From Xylophilus sp. Leaf220 (GTDB lineage Bacteria; Pseudomonadota; Gammaproteobacteria; Burkholderiales; Burkholderiaceae_C): DNA of 64,000 bases. Within the stretch, counting starts at the first letter, position 1. Every line of letters begins with the position of its first letter. Below, one piece after another: positions 16,783 through 24,309 of this stretch. The position numbers were made by a program, and so were the translations under genes. Where the stretch lies: contig NZ_LMKO01000022.1 in NCBI RefSeq assembly GCF_001421705.1, forward strand, positions 372,339 to 436,338, written 5' to 3'. The notes beneath the pieces were generated by a model, which saw only the letters and a list, made by a program, of their open reading frames with translations, did not search any database and had not been told where the DNA came from.

Positions 16783-17664
16783 ATGACCGATTCGCCTGCC
16801 CTGCCCCTCCACCGCCGTGCCGCGCTGCGCCTTGCCGCCGCGGGCCTGCTGGTGCCGACCGCCCTCTTCGCCCGCACCGCCGCGCTCGCCGCGGCAGACC
16901 CTAGCGTCTGGCCCCGCGATTCCGCGGTGCCCGGCGGTGTCGCCCGCCTCTCGCTCGGCCCCGCGGCCGCAAGGCCGGTGGCCCACAGCGGCGATGTTCC
17001 GCTGCTGGTGGTGGGCGATCCGATCGAGTGGACCGCGCTCGTCGGCATTCCGCTGGCGGCAACGCCCGGTGCGGCCGAGATCGCGGTGGCCGACGCGCCC
17101 GGCACGGCGGCGCGGCGTATCGCCTACCGCATCGCGCCGAAGCGCTACGTGGAGCAGCGGCTGACAGTCGCACCCGGCACCGTCGACCTCTCGCCCCAGA
17201 ACCAGGCCCGTTACGAGCGGGAGCGTGCCCACCTCGCGACGGTGATGGCCAGCTTCACCGAGCCGCTGCCGCGCGAGTTGCAGATGCGGGTGCCGGTGCC
17301 CGGCCGCCGCTCCAGCTCGTTCGGCCTGCGCCGGGTATTCAACGGGCAGGCCCGCAATCCGCACAGCGGGATGGACATCGCCGCGCCCACCGGCACGCCC
17401 ATGCTGGCGCCGCTGGCGGGCACGGTGCTCGACACCGGCGACTACTTCTTCAACGGCAACACGGTATGGCTCGACCACGGCGGCGGCCTGCTGACGATGG
17501 GCTGCCACCTGAGCGCGATCGACGTGCGGCCCGGCGACCGGGTACAGGCGGGCGACCGGCTGGGCGCGGTCGGCGCCACCGGGCGGGTGACCGGGCCGCA
17601 CCTGCACTGGTCGGTGATGCTCAACCGGGCGATGGTGGACCCGGCGCTGTTCATCGCGGGCTGA
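16783..17664 (+). CDS. Periplasmic M23 (LytM-type) peptidase
   Basis: This 293-residue exported peptidase has a leader with Arg-Arg (residues 11-12) and a hydrophobic core ending 'FARTAALAAAD'. The catalytic zinc motifs are HSGMDIAAP (His and Asp ligands) and HLHW near the C-terminus, both intact, so it should be an active endopeptidase of peptidoglycan cross-links. The middle region (about 50-160) is a beta-rich non-catalytic part. The fold and size are those of stand-alone LytM enzymes. The gene is convergent with the enoyl-CoA hydratase, with 8 bp between stops. Confidence 0.9.
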   Translation: MTDSPALPLHRRAALRLAAAGLLVPTALFARTAALAAADPSVWPRDSAVPGGVARLSLGPAAARPVAHSGDVPLLVVGDPIEWTALVGIPLAATPGAAEIAVADAPGTAARRIAYRIAPKRYVEQRLTVAPGTVDLSPQNQARYERERAHLATVMASFTEPLPRELQMRVPVPGRRSSSFGLRRVFNGQARNPHSGMDIAAPTGTPMLAPLAGTVLDTGDYFFNGNTVWLDHGGGLLTMGCHLSAIDVRPGDRVQAGDRLGAVGATGRVTGPHLHWSVMLNRAMVDPALFIAG

Positions 17665-17672
17665 CCGCGCGA

Positions 17673-18455
17673 TCAGCAGTTGCTGAAATCCGGCTTGCGC
17701 TTCGCCATGAACGCACCGAACGCTTCCTTGGCGGCCGGCTCCTGCAGCATGCGTCCGAACACCGCGCCTTCGTCGCGGATCTGCTGGGCGACGAGGGCGG
17801 CCTGGCCCTGCTTCATCAGGCGCTTGGTGGCGACCAGGGCGCTGAGCGGCTTGGCGGCGAGCTTTCTGGCCTGGGCCTGGGCGATGCCGTTGGCCTCGGT
17901 GGGCGGGACCACGCGGTTGACCAGGCCCACTTCGAGCGCGGCCTCGGCCATGAAGGGCTCGCCCAGCAGCAGCGCCTCGGCCGCGCGGTGGTAGCCGAAC
18001 ATCTGCGGCAGCAGCAGGCTGGAGCCGCCCTCGGCGCAGACGCCCAGGTTGACGAAGGGCAGCGAAAAGGCGGCGTTGTCGCCGGCGTAGACCAGGTCGC
18101 AGTGCAGCAGCATCGTGGTGCCGATGCCGACGGCCGGGCCGCAGACGGCGGCGATCAGCGGCTTGGAAAAACCGGCGATCGCGTGCAGGAAGGCGAAGGC
18201 GGGCGACGAGCCTTCGCCCTGCGCCGCCGCGCCGCCCGAGGCCGCGGCCAAGAAGTCGCCGACGTCGTTGCCCGCGCTGAAGACGGCGGTGTCGCCCTGC
18301 AGCACCACGACCCGCACGGCGGTGTCGGCATCGGCGGCCTGCAGCGCCTCGGCCAGCGTGGTGTACATCGCGCCGGTGATCGAGTTCTTCTTGTCGGGCC
18401 GGTTGAGGGTGAGCGTGGTGACGCCCGCTTCGGTGTGGATCAGGATGTCGCTCAT
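17673..18455 (-). CDS. Enoyl-CoA hydratase/isomerase family protein
   Basis: The 260-residue crotonase-fold enzyme hydrates 2-enoyl-CoA or isomerises double bonds during acyl-CoA breakdown. The oxyanion-hole blocks are seen as 'VFSAGNDVGDF' and 'AAVCGPAVGIGTTMLLHCDL', and 'NLGVCAEGGSSLLLPQMFG' carries a Glu at a catalytic position. It is the last gene of the minus-strand fatty-acid oxidation block, 50 bp after the thioesterase gene. The start at 18455 gives a normal length; the open frame upstream is shadow. Confidence 0.9.
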   Translation of the reverse strand: MSDILIHTEAGVTTLTLNRPDKKNSITGAMYTTLAEALQAADADTAVRVVVLQGDTAVFSAGNDVGDFLAAASGGAAAQGEGSSPAFAFLHAIAGFSKPLIAAVCGPAVGIGTTMLLHCDLVYAGDNAAFSLPFVNLGVCAEGGSSLLLPQMFGYHRAAEALLLGEPFMAEAALEVGLVNRVVPPTEANGIAQAQARKLAAKPLSALVATKRLMKQGQAALVAQQIRDEGAVFGRMLQEPAAKEAFGAFMAKRKPDFSNC

Positions 18456-18505
18456 GGGGTCTCCTTGGGGGTCGGGCAGTGCGAAAGGGTAGCGCGCACC
18501 GCGCC

Positions 18506-19330
18506 CTACTGCTTGAAATAGACGATCTGGTGGGTGGTGGCCAGCAACTGGCCCACCTGGTTCCACAGCTGGGCCGTCTGGTCGAAGAAGCCGCGGCTGA
18601 AGGCCTGGGCGCGCGCCTGGGCCAGCAGGTGGCCGGTGCCGATGGCGGCCAGTTCGGCCTCGCCCGCGTGGAAGTAGACGGTGATCGACACGGTGCCGGC
18701 CGGCACCCGGGTCGCGCGGCGCAGCCACACCCGCGGATAGAACACGTCGGCGATCGCGGCGAGCGAGCAGAAATCCAGCGGCCGCGGCTCGGCGTCGCGC
18801 ACCCAGAGGCGCGACAGGCTGTCGTCGCCCTGTCCGTCCCAGGCCTGCGGCACCGCGCCCACCAGCGGCCGCATGTCGTAGCGGCGCACCCATTCGACGC
18901 CCGAGAAGGCGGTGATCGGCGCCACCGCGTCGGGTGCGGGCACGCCGCGCGGCATCGGCATGTCGCAGGCGCCCCAGGTGTCGCGCCGCACCGCGGTGAC
19001 GGCGGTGGCGGTGGTCGCGACCGCCGGCGCGCCGTCCTCGCCCGGCTGGGTGAGGGTGACGCTCCAGTGCTGGGTGGAGCGGTTGGTGCGCACCGGCACC
19101 GCCTCGATCTCGAACGGCGCGGCGCCCAGCGGGCCGGCGAAGTTGACGGTCAGCGACAGAGGCGTGCCCAGGCACTGCGGATGCGACTGGATCGCCCGCA
19201 GCACGACGGCGGCCGTGGTGCCGCCGAACGGGCCGACCATGTTCCAGTAGCCGGCGCTGGGCACGCCGCGCCAGCGGTGCTCGCCGGCGGGTTCGAGTTG
19301 CAGCGCGGCGTCGAAGGGGTGGTGCGTCAT
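18506..19330 (-). CDS. Acyl-CoA thioesterase, double-hotdog type
   Basis: The 274-residue protein resembles the thioesterase family with two hotdog domains (TesB-like). The N-terminal half begins 'AGYWNMVGPFGGTTAAVVLRA' and includes 'PLSLTVNFAGPL'. The C-terminal half contains 'ITVYFHAGEAELAA' and ends 'LLATTHQIVYFKQ'. It hydrolyses acyl-CoA to free acid and CoA, and its position downstream of thiolase suggests release of overflow or unusual acyl-CoAs. The start at 19330 was chosen over an Arg-rich upstream extension. Confidence 0.8.
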   Translation of the reverse strand: MTHHPFDAALQLEPAGEHRWRGVPSAGYWNMVGPFGGTTAAVVLRAIQSHPQCLGTPLSLTVNFAGPLGAAPFEIEAVPVRTNRSTQHWSVTLTQPGEDGAPAVATTATAVTAVRRDTWGACDMPMPRGVPAPDAVAPITAFSGVEWVRRYDMRPLVGAVPQAWDGQGDDSLSRLWVRDAEPRPLDFCSLAAIADVFYPRVWLRRATRVPAGTVSITVYFHAGEAELAAIGTGHLLAQARAQAFSRGFFDQTAQLWNQVGQLLATTHQIVYFKQ

Positions 19331-19416
19331 GGCCTGCGAGTGTGGAAGGGTGGCGGTGCGGCGGCAGTCGTATCGGCGACGCGGGCTGCGGCGTCGTGCC
19401 TGCTCCGTGCGCACAT

Positions 19417-19472
19417 TGCTATCGAATTAATAGCTATTAGCCGGCGTACAGAGCCGGCTACAGCCCTTTTTT
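19417..19472 (-). repeat. AGCTAT-hairpin repeat, copy 5 (reverse)
   Basis: 'gctatcgaattaatagc' is followed by 'gccggcgtacagagccggc' and 'tacagcccttttttc'. Read on the minus strand it lies just after the thiolase stop (19489), with the A/T-rich end nearest the gene. It could moderate read-through into the thioesterase gene. Confidence 0.75.
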
Positions 19473-19488
19473 CTTTGAAGACTACCGC

Positions 19489-20691
19489 TCACACCCGCTC
19501 GAAGATCCCGGCCGCGCCCTGGCCCATGCCGACGCACATCGTGACCATGCCGTAGCGGAGCTGCTTGCGGCGCAGCGCATGCACGACCGTCGCCGCGCGG
19601 ATCGCGCCGGTAGCGCCCAGCGGATGGCCCAGCGCGATCGCGCCGCCCATCGGATTGACCTTGGCCGGATCGAGCCCCAGCGTGTTCAGCACCGCCAAAG
19701 ACTGCGCGGCGAAGGCCTCGTTCAGCTCGAACCAGTCGATGTCCTGCTGCTGCAGGCCGGCGTAGCGCAGCGCGGCCGGAATCGCCTCGATCGGGCCGAT
19801 GCCCATGATCGCGGGCGGCACGCCCTTGCTGGCGAAGCTCACGAAGCGCGCGAGCGGCGTCAGGCCGAAGCGCTGCACCGCCGCGCCGCTGGCCAGCACC
19901 AGCACGCCGGCGCCGTCGGAGGTCTGCGAGCTGTTGCCGGCGGTCACCGTGCCGCGCGCCGAGAACACGGTGCGCAGCCGGCCCAGGCCTTCCAGGCTGG
20001 TGTCGGGCCGTGCGCCTTCGTCCAGGCTTACGGTGCGGGTCTTGGCGGTCACTTCGCCCGTGTCCAGGTCGGGCGTGCGGTCGGTCACCTCGATCGGGGT
20101 GATCTCGTCGGCGAACTCGCCCGCGGCCTGCGCGGCCAGCGCGCGCCGGTGGGACTGCAGTGCGAAGGCGTCCTGCGCGTCGCGCGACACCTTCCACTGC
20201 TGCGCCACCTTCTCCGCCGTCAGGCCCATGCCGTAGGCGATGCCCACGTCGCCGTCGCGCGCGAAGATCGAGGGCGAGAGCGACGGCGCGTTGCCCATCA
20301 TCGGCACCATGCTCATGCTCTCGACACCGGCGGCGATCATCACCTCGGCCTCGCCCACGCGGATCCGGTCGGCAGCCATCTGCACCGCCGACAGGCCCGA
20401 CGCGCAGAAGCGGTTGACGGTGATGCCGCCGACGCTGGTCGGCAGCCCCGCCAGCACCGCGGCGATGCGGGCCACGTTGAGGCCCTGCTGCGCCTCGGGG
20501 ATCGCGCATCCGCAGACGATGTCCTCGATGGCCGCCGGGTCCAGCCCCGGGACCTGGGCCAGCGCGGCCTTCAGCGTGGTGGCCAGCAGGTCGTCCGGCC
20601 GGGTGTTGCGGAAGAAGCCGCGGTGCGATTTGCCGATCGGCGTGCGGGTGGCGGCGACGATGTAGGCGTCTTGGACTTGTTTGCTGCTCAT
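19489..20691 (-). CDS. Acetyl-CoA C-acyltransferase (thiolase, FadA-type)
   Basis: This 400-residue thiolase cleaves 3-ketoacyl-CoA to acetyl-CoA and a shortened acyl-CoA. The nucleophile Cys lies in 'NRFCASGLSAVQMAADRI', the His in 'ALGHPLGATGA' and the second Cys in 'MVTMCVGMGQGAAGIFE'. 'FELNEAFAAQ' is also intact. It is part of the block acyl-CoA dehydrogenase - HAD/crotonase - thiolase, an order like fadE-fadN-fadA of Bacillus. Its start codon overlaps the stop of the DUF559 gene (ATGA), so the inserted nuclease gene is now translationally coupled to it. Confidence 0.95.
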   Translation of the reverse strand: MSSKQVQDAYIVAATRTPIGKSHRGFFRNTRPDDLLATTLKAALAQVPGLDPAAIEDIVCGCAIPEAQQGLNVARIAAVLAGLPTSVGGITVNRFCASGLSAVQMAADRIRVGEAEVMIAAGVESMSMVPMMGNAPSLSPSIFARDGDVGIAYGMGLTAEKVAQQWKVSRDAQDAFALQSHRRALAAQAAGEFADEITPIEVTDRTPDLDTGEVTAKTRTVSLDEGARPDTSLEGLGRLRTVFSARGTVTAGNSSQTSDGAGVLVLASGAAVQRFGLTPLARFVSFASKGVPPAIMGIGPIEAIPAALRYAGLQQQDIDWFELNEAFAAQSLAVLNTLGLDPAKVNPMGGAIALGHPLGATGAIRAATVVHALRRKQLRYGMVTMCVGMGQGAAGIFERV

Positions 20692-21107
20692 GCGGATTCT
20701 CCTGGAGGATCTTGCTCCTTCCCCCTCTGGGGGAAGGCTGGGATGGGGGCCGCCGCCGTCAGTGTCGCGAGCCGGTCGGCTATCGCCCGGCGCACCCCAT
20801 CGAAGTTGTGAAACGGATCGTTCGATGCGAAACGCAGGACGTCGAAGCCTTGTGAACGAAAGAATGCATCGCGCCGTGCGTCGTACCCTTGCTGGTCCTG
20901 GTGTTGCGAGCCGTCGAGTTCGACGACCAGCTTGGGCGCGAGGCAGGCGAAATCGGCGACGTACCCGCCCAGCGGGTGCTGTCGCCGGAACTTCACGCCC
21001 AATTGCTCGGCGCGCAGGCCGCTCCAGAGCTTGCGCTCCGCGTCGGTCATCTCGCGGCGCAGTGTTCTGGCATGGGTGCGGGCGTTGGGTGTGGCTTGGT
21101 TTTGCAT
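20688..21107 (-). CDS. DUF559 endonuclease-domain protein
   Basis: The 139-residue protein belongs to the DUF559 / Vsr-like branch of the PD-(D/E)XK nuclease superfamily. 'REMTDAERKLWSGLRAEQLG' is the family opening, 'FRRQHPLGGYVADFACLAPK' holds the first acidic site residue, and 'LVVELDGSQH' the second. It is likely a DNA nuclease, with unknown target. The start at 21107 (MQNQATPN) is used; an upstream Met lies 33 bp earlier. The C-terminal 'PIPAFPQRGKEQ' is encoded by the left copy of a 37-bp inverted repeat that frames the gene. It interrupts the fatty-acid oxidation operon, which suggests insertion as a unit. Confidence 0.85.
   Translation of the reverse strand: MQNQATPNARTHARTLRREMTDAERKLWSGLRAEQLGVKFRRQHPLGGYVADFACLAPKLVVELDGSQHQDQQGYDARRDAFFRSQGFDVLRFASNDPFHNFDGVRRAIADRLATLTAAAPIPAFPQRGKEQDPPGESA
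20714..20750 (+). repeat. 37-bp inverted repeat, left copy (DUF559 unit)
   Basis: The repeat starts gctccttccccctctggggg and ends gggatgggggc; it is itself a hairpin (CCTTCCCCC/GGGGGAAGG). It matches the reverse complement of 21133-21169 at 35 of 37 positions. It lies inside the 3' end of the DUF559 coding sequence. Confidence 0.85.
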
Positions 21108-21132
21108 GGCGTTCCAGTGCAAGGGCGGGAGC

Positions 21133-21169
21133 GCCCCCATCCCGGCCTTCCCCCAGAGGGGGAAGGAGG
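21133..21169 (-). repeat. 37-bp inverted repeat, right copy (DUF559 unit)
   Basis: This is the reverse-complement partner of 20714-20750, 35/37 identical, placed 25 bp upstream of the chosen DUF559 start and 8 bp before the HAD/crotonase stop. The same 37-mer family recurs at 23699-23735 and 23777-23813. Confidence 0.85.
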
Positions 21170-21177
21170 GGTGCAGC

Positions 21178-23646
21178 TCAATTCCTCACCGGCTTGCCCG
21201 TGCTCAGCATTCCCATGATCCGCTCCTGCGTCTTGGGGTGCACGATCAGCGAGCAGAACGCCTTGCGTTCGAGCGCCATCAGGTACTCCTCGGTCACCAG
21301 CGTGCCGGCATCCACGTCGCCGCCGCAGACCACGTGCGCGATCAGCCCGGCGATATGGAAATCGTGCGCGCTGATGAGGCCGCCGTCCCGCATGTTGACC
21401 AGCTGGCCCTTGATCGTGGCGACGCCGCTGCGGCCCGCGACCTTGAAGCGGCGCCTCGGCGGCGCGCGCCAGCCGGCCTCGGCCATGGCCTTGGCTTCGG
21501 TGAGGGCGACGTAGAGCAGCTCGTCCTTGTGCGGCACGACGATGTCGCTCTCCAGCAGATAGCCGAACTTCCTCGACTCCAGCGCGCTGGTGCCCACCTT
21601 GGCCATCGCCGCGGCGGTGAAGCCTTCGGTGAGGAAGGGCAGCAGGTCGCTGCCGGTGCAGGCGGCCGCGTTCTCTGCCGCGCGGCGGGCGATGTAGGCC
21701 AGGCCGCCGGCGCCGGGCACCAGGCCCACGCCGACCTCGACCAGGCCGATGTAGCTCTCCATCGCGACCACCCGGCGGGCCGAGTGCACCGCCAGCTCGC
21801 AGCCGCCGCCCAGCGCCAGGCCGCGCACCGCCGACACCACCGGCACACCGGCGTAGCGGATCTTCAGCATCGTGTTCTGCAGTTCCTGCTCGGCGCCCTC
21901 TATCGCATCGACGCCGGCGACCACGAAGGCCGGCAGCATGGCCTGCAGGTCGGCGCCGACCGAGAACATCTCGTCGGGCGACCAGATCACCAGGGCGTCG
22001 TACTCGCGCTCGGCCAGTTCCACCGCGGCGGTCAGCGCCTCGGCTACGTCGGGGCTGATCGCGTGCATCTTGGAGTGGATGCTGGCGATCAGCACCCGGC
22101 CGCGCGACGGGTCGCCAGCCGATTCGCCCAGCGTCCAGACGCGCACGTCGCCGTCGTCGCTGATCGTGGTGCCGGCCTCGGCCACGGTGGGCGCGCCGCT
22201 GCCGCGAACGGTCTCGGGAAACAGCTGGCGGGCGTGCACCGGCAGGCGGCGCACGGGCACGAAGCGGTTCTCTGCCGCGCTCCACGAGCCGGCCGGCGTG
22301 TGCACGCCGCCGGCCTCGGCCACCGGGCCTTCGAACACCCACTGCGGCAGCGGCGCGGACGACAGGGCCTCGCCTTTGTCGATGTCTTCCTGCACCATCT
22401 TCGCGACGTCCAGCCAGCCGGCCTCCTGCCACAGCTCGAACGGGCCCTGCTGCATGCCGAAGCCCCAGCGCATCGCCAGGTCGACGTCGCGGGCGCTCTC
22501 GGCGATGGTGGCCAGGTGCACCGCGGCGTAGTGGAAGCCGTCGCGCAGGATCGCCCACAGGAACTTGCCTTGCGCACCCTCGCTGTCGCGCAGCAGGCGC
22601 AGACGCTCTGCGGCGGGCTTCTTCAGCATGCGGCCGTACACCTCGTCGGCCTTGGCGCCGCCGGGCACGTAGTCGCCTTCGGCAAGGTCGAAGCGCAGGA
22701 TGTCGCGGCCCCCCTTCTTGTAGAAACCGGCCTTCGTCTTCTGGCCCAGATTTTTCATCTCCAGCAGCTTGGCCAGTACCGCGGGGGTGCCGTAGCTGCC
22801 GTAGAACGGGTCGTACTTCGTGGCCCCTGCGCTCGCGTCGGCGCTCAGGTTGTCCTGCAGGGTTCTCACGACGTGGGCCAGGGTGTCGAGGCCCACCACG
22901 TCGGCGGTGCGGAAGGTGCCGCTGCTGGCGCGGCCCAGCTTCTTGCCGGTCAGGTCGTCGACCACGTCGGGCGTCAGGCCGTACTTCTCGACCTCCTTCA
23001 ACGTCGCCAGCATGCCGGCGATGCCGACGCGGTTGGCGATGAAGTTGGGCGTGTCCTTGGCGCGCACCACGCCCTTGCCGAGGGCGCGGGTGACGAAGGT
23101 CTCCAGGTCGTCCAGCACCTGCGCGTCGGTGGTGGGCGTGGCGATCAGCTCCACCAGCGCCATGTAGCGCGGCGGGTTGAAGAAGTGGATGCCGCAGAAG
23201 CGGTGGCGCAGCGCCTCGGGCACCGCCTCGCTCAGCTTGGTGATCGACAGGCCCGAGGTGTTCGAGGCCAGGATCGCATGCGGGGCGACGTGCGGCGCGA
23301 TCTTCTCGTAGAGCGCCAGCTTCCAGTCCAGCCGCTCGGCGATCGCCTCGATCACCAGGTCGCAGTCGGCGAGCTGGCCGAGATCGTCCTCGTAGTTGGC
23401 CTGGCCGATCAGCACGGCGTCTTCGGCCACGCCCAGCGGCGCGGGTTTGAGCTTCTTCAAACCCTCGACCGCCCGCGCGACGATGCCGTTCTTGGCCGCG
23501 CCCTGGGCGGTGTTGCCGTCCTTGTCCTTGGCCGGCAGGTCGAACAGCACCACCGGCACCCCGACGTTGACGAGATGCGCCGCGATCTGCGCCCCCATCA
23601 CGCCCGCGCCGAGCACGGCGACTTTCTTTACCTGGAATCGTGTCAT
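21178..23646 (-). CDS. 3-hydroxyacyl-CoA dehydrogenase/enoyl-CoA hydratase fusion (FadN-like)
   Basis: This bifunctional beta-oxidation enzyme has 822 residues. The dehydrogenase comes first: Rossmann motif VLGAGVMGAQIA at residues 11-22, 'SNTSGLSITKLSE', 'FFNPPRYMALVELI' with the HAD signature, and 'DTPNFIANRVG'. The C-terminal crotonase part contains 'VVSAVRGLALGGGCELAVHS' and 'VGLVPGAGGLAYI'. This domain order (dehydrogenase then hydratase) is the reverse of E. coli FadB and matches the FadN/HadH-type family. Together with the adjacent thiolase and acyl-CoA dehydrogenase it completes the beta-oxidation spiral. Confidence 0.92.
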   Translation of the reverse strand: MTRFQVKKVAVLGAGVMGAQIAAHLVNVGVPVVLFDLPAKDKDGNTAQGAAKNGIVARAVEGLKKLKPAPLGVAEDAVLIGQANYEDDLGQLADCDLVIEAIAERLDWKLALYEKIAPHVAPHAILASNTSGLSITKLSEAVPEALRHRFCGIHFFNPPRYMALVELIATPTTDAQVLDDLETFVTRALGKGVVRAKDTPNFIANRVGIAGMLATLKEVEKYGLTPDVVDDLTGKKLGRASSGTFRTADVVGLDTLAHVVRTLQDNLSADASAGATKYDPFYGSYGTPAVLAKLLEMKNLGQKTKAGFYKKGGRDILRFDLAEGDYVPGGAKADEVYGRMLKKPAAERLRLLRDSEGAQGKFLWAILRDGFHYAAVHLATIAESARDVDLAMRWGFGMQQGPFELWQEAGWLDVAKMVQEDIDKGEALSSAPLPQWVFEGPVAEAGGVHTPAGSWSAAENRFVPVRRLPVHARQLFPETVRGSGAPTVAEAGTTISDDGDVRVWTLGESAGDPSRGRVLIASIHSKMHAISPDVAEALTAAVELAEREYDALVIWSPDEMFSVGADLQAMLPAFVVAGVDAIEGAEQELQNTMLKIRYAGVPVVSAVRGLALGGGCELAVHSARRVVAMESYIGLVEVGVGLVPGAGGLAYIARRAAENAAACTGSDLLPFLTEGFTAAAMAKVGTSALESRKFGYLLESDIVVPHKDELLYVALTEAKAMAEAGWRAPPRRRFKVAGRSGVATIKGQLVNMRDGGLISAHDFHIAGLIAHVVCGGDVDAGTLVTEEYLMALERKAFCSLIVHPKTQERIMGMLSTGKPVRN

Positions 23647-23698
23647 GTTCTTGTGATCCTTAATTCTTTATGGAGGCACGCTGCCCCGGCGGGGTTTC

Positions 23699-23735
23699 GC
23701 TCCCTCTCCCTCTGGGAGAGGGAGAGGGTGAGGGC
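23699..23735 (+). repeat. 37-bp repeat, left copy of gene-less pair
   Basis: It starts gctccctctccctctgggag and ends gtgagggc. It has the same length and hairpin design as the copies around the DUF559 gene, with several C/T and G/A differences between stem arms. Confidence 0.8.
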
Positions 23736-23776
23736 GCCCGTCCGGCATGGCGACCGCCATCTGCAAGCGTTGCGCG

Positions 23777-23813
23777 GCCCTCATCCCAACCTTCTCCCAG
23801 AGGGAGAAAGAGC
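23777..23813 (-). repeat. 37-bp repeat, right copy of gene-less pair
   Basis: Its reverse complement matches the DUF559 left copy at 32 of 37 positions; the changes on the two sides of the stem are compensatory (C/G to T/A). With 23699-23735 it forms a 115-bp inverted pair around 41 bp of non-coding sequence. Confidence 0.8.
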
Positions 23814-23839
23814 AAGACCGGGAGCGTCGGTCATGCGCC

Positions 23840-24280
23840 TCAAGGCACGCGTTGCCACACCTGCGTCCGCCAGAAAGGCCCCAGGTAGCCCCGCACTTCC
23901 ATCCGCGCGCCGCCGTCGATCGGGGTGAAGCTGGCCCGGTACTCCTTGCCGTTCTCCGGGTCCAGGATCTTCCCGCCCTCCCACACCGCCTTGTCGGCCG
24001 CCTTCTGGCCGCCGCGGATGATGTCCAGGCCGACGATGGGCTTGTCCTTGCGATCGTCGGTGCATTCGGTGCAGCGGGCGGCCGGGTCGGCGTCCTTGCG
24101 CAGCACCTGGGCCACGCGGCCGGCGAGCGCTCCGCCCTGCTCGGTGATGACGACCTGCGACTTCGGCTCGCCGGTCTTTTCGTCCACCGTGCGCCAGGTG
24201 CCGACCGGGCCGGTCTGCGCCTGGGCCTGCGCCGCGCCCGCGATCGCTACCAAAACAATAGCTAGATGCCGATAATTCAT
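23840..24280 (-). CDS. Secreted DUF2147 protein
   Basis: The 146-residue protein has a Sec signal (residues 1-22, ending AQAQAQ) and a single DUF2147 domain. The domain opens with 'GPVGTWRTVDEKTGEPKSQV', continues with 'DIIRGGQKAADKAVWEGGKI' and 'DPENGKEYRASF', and ends 'RGYLGPFWRTQVWQRV'. Family members are small periplasmic or surface proteins of unknown role, frequent near fatty-acid genes. It sits between the acyl-CoA dehydrogenase and the FadN-like gene. A repeat core (24246-24262) is inside the signal-peptide codons, where it encodes the hydrophobic run 'AIVLVAIA'. Confidence 0.85.
   Translation of the reverse strand: MNYRHLAIVLVAIAGAAQAQAQTGPVGTWRTVDEKTGEPKSQVVITEQGGALAGRVAQVLRKDADPAARCTECTDDRKDKPIVGLDIIRGGQKAADKAVWEGGKILDPENGKEYRASFTPIDGGARMEVRGYLGPFWRTQVWQRVP
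24246..24262 (-). repeat. AGCTAT-hairpin core inside a coding signal peptide, copy 6
   Basis: 'gctaccaaaacaatagc' is an imperfect palindrome identical in design to the intergenic copies, but it is located within the DUF2147 coding region and lacks the GCCGGC half. Confidence 0.6.
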
Positions 24281-24309
24281 GAGGGCCTCCGGACCTTTTT
24301 GCTGGAAGT

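Noticed and set aside
20688-21107. DUF559 gene as part of a restriction-modification or toxin-antitoxin system
   Set aside because: No methyltransferase, specificity subunit or antitoxin gene is adjacent; the flanking repeats explain its context better.
20932-23928. Plus-strand frame opposite the FadN-like gene
   Set aside because: Antisense shadow with no recognisable domain.
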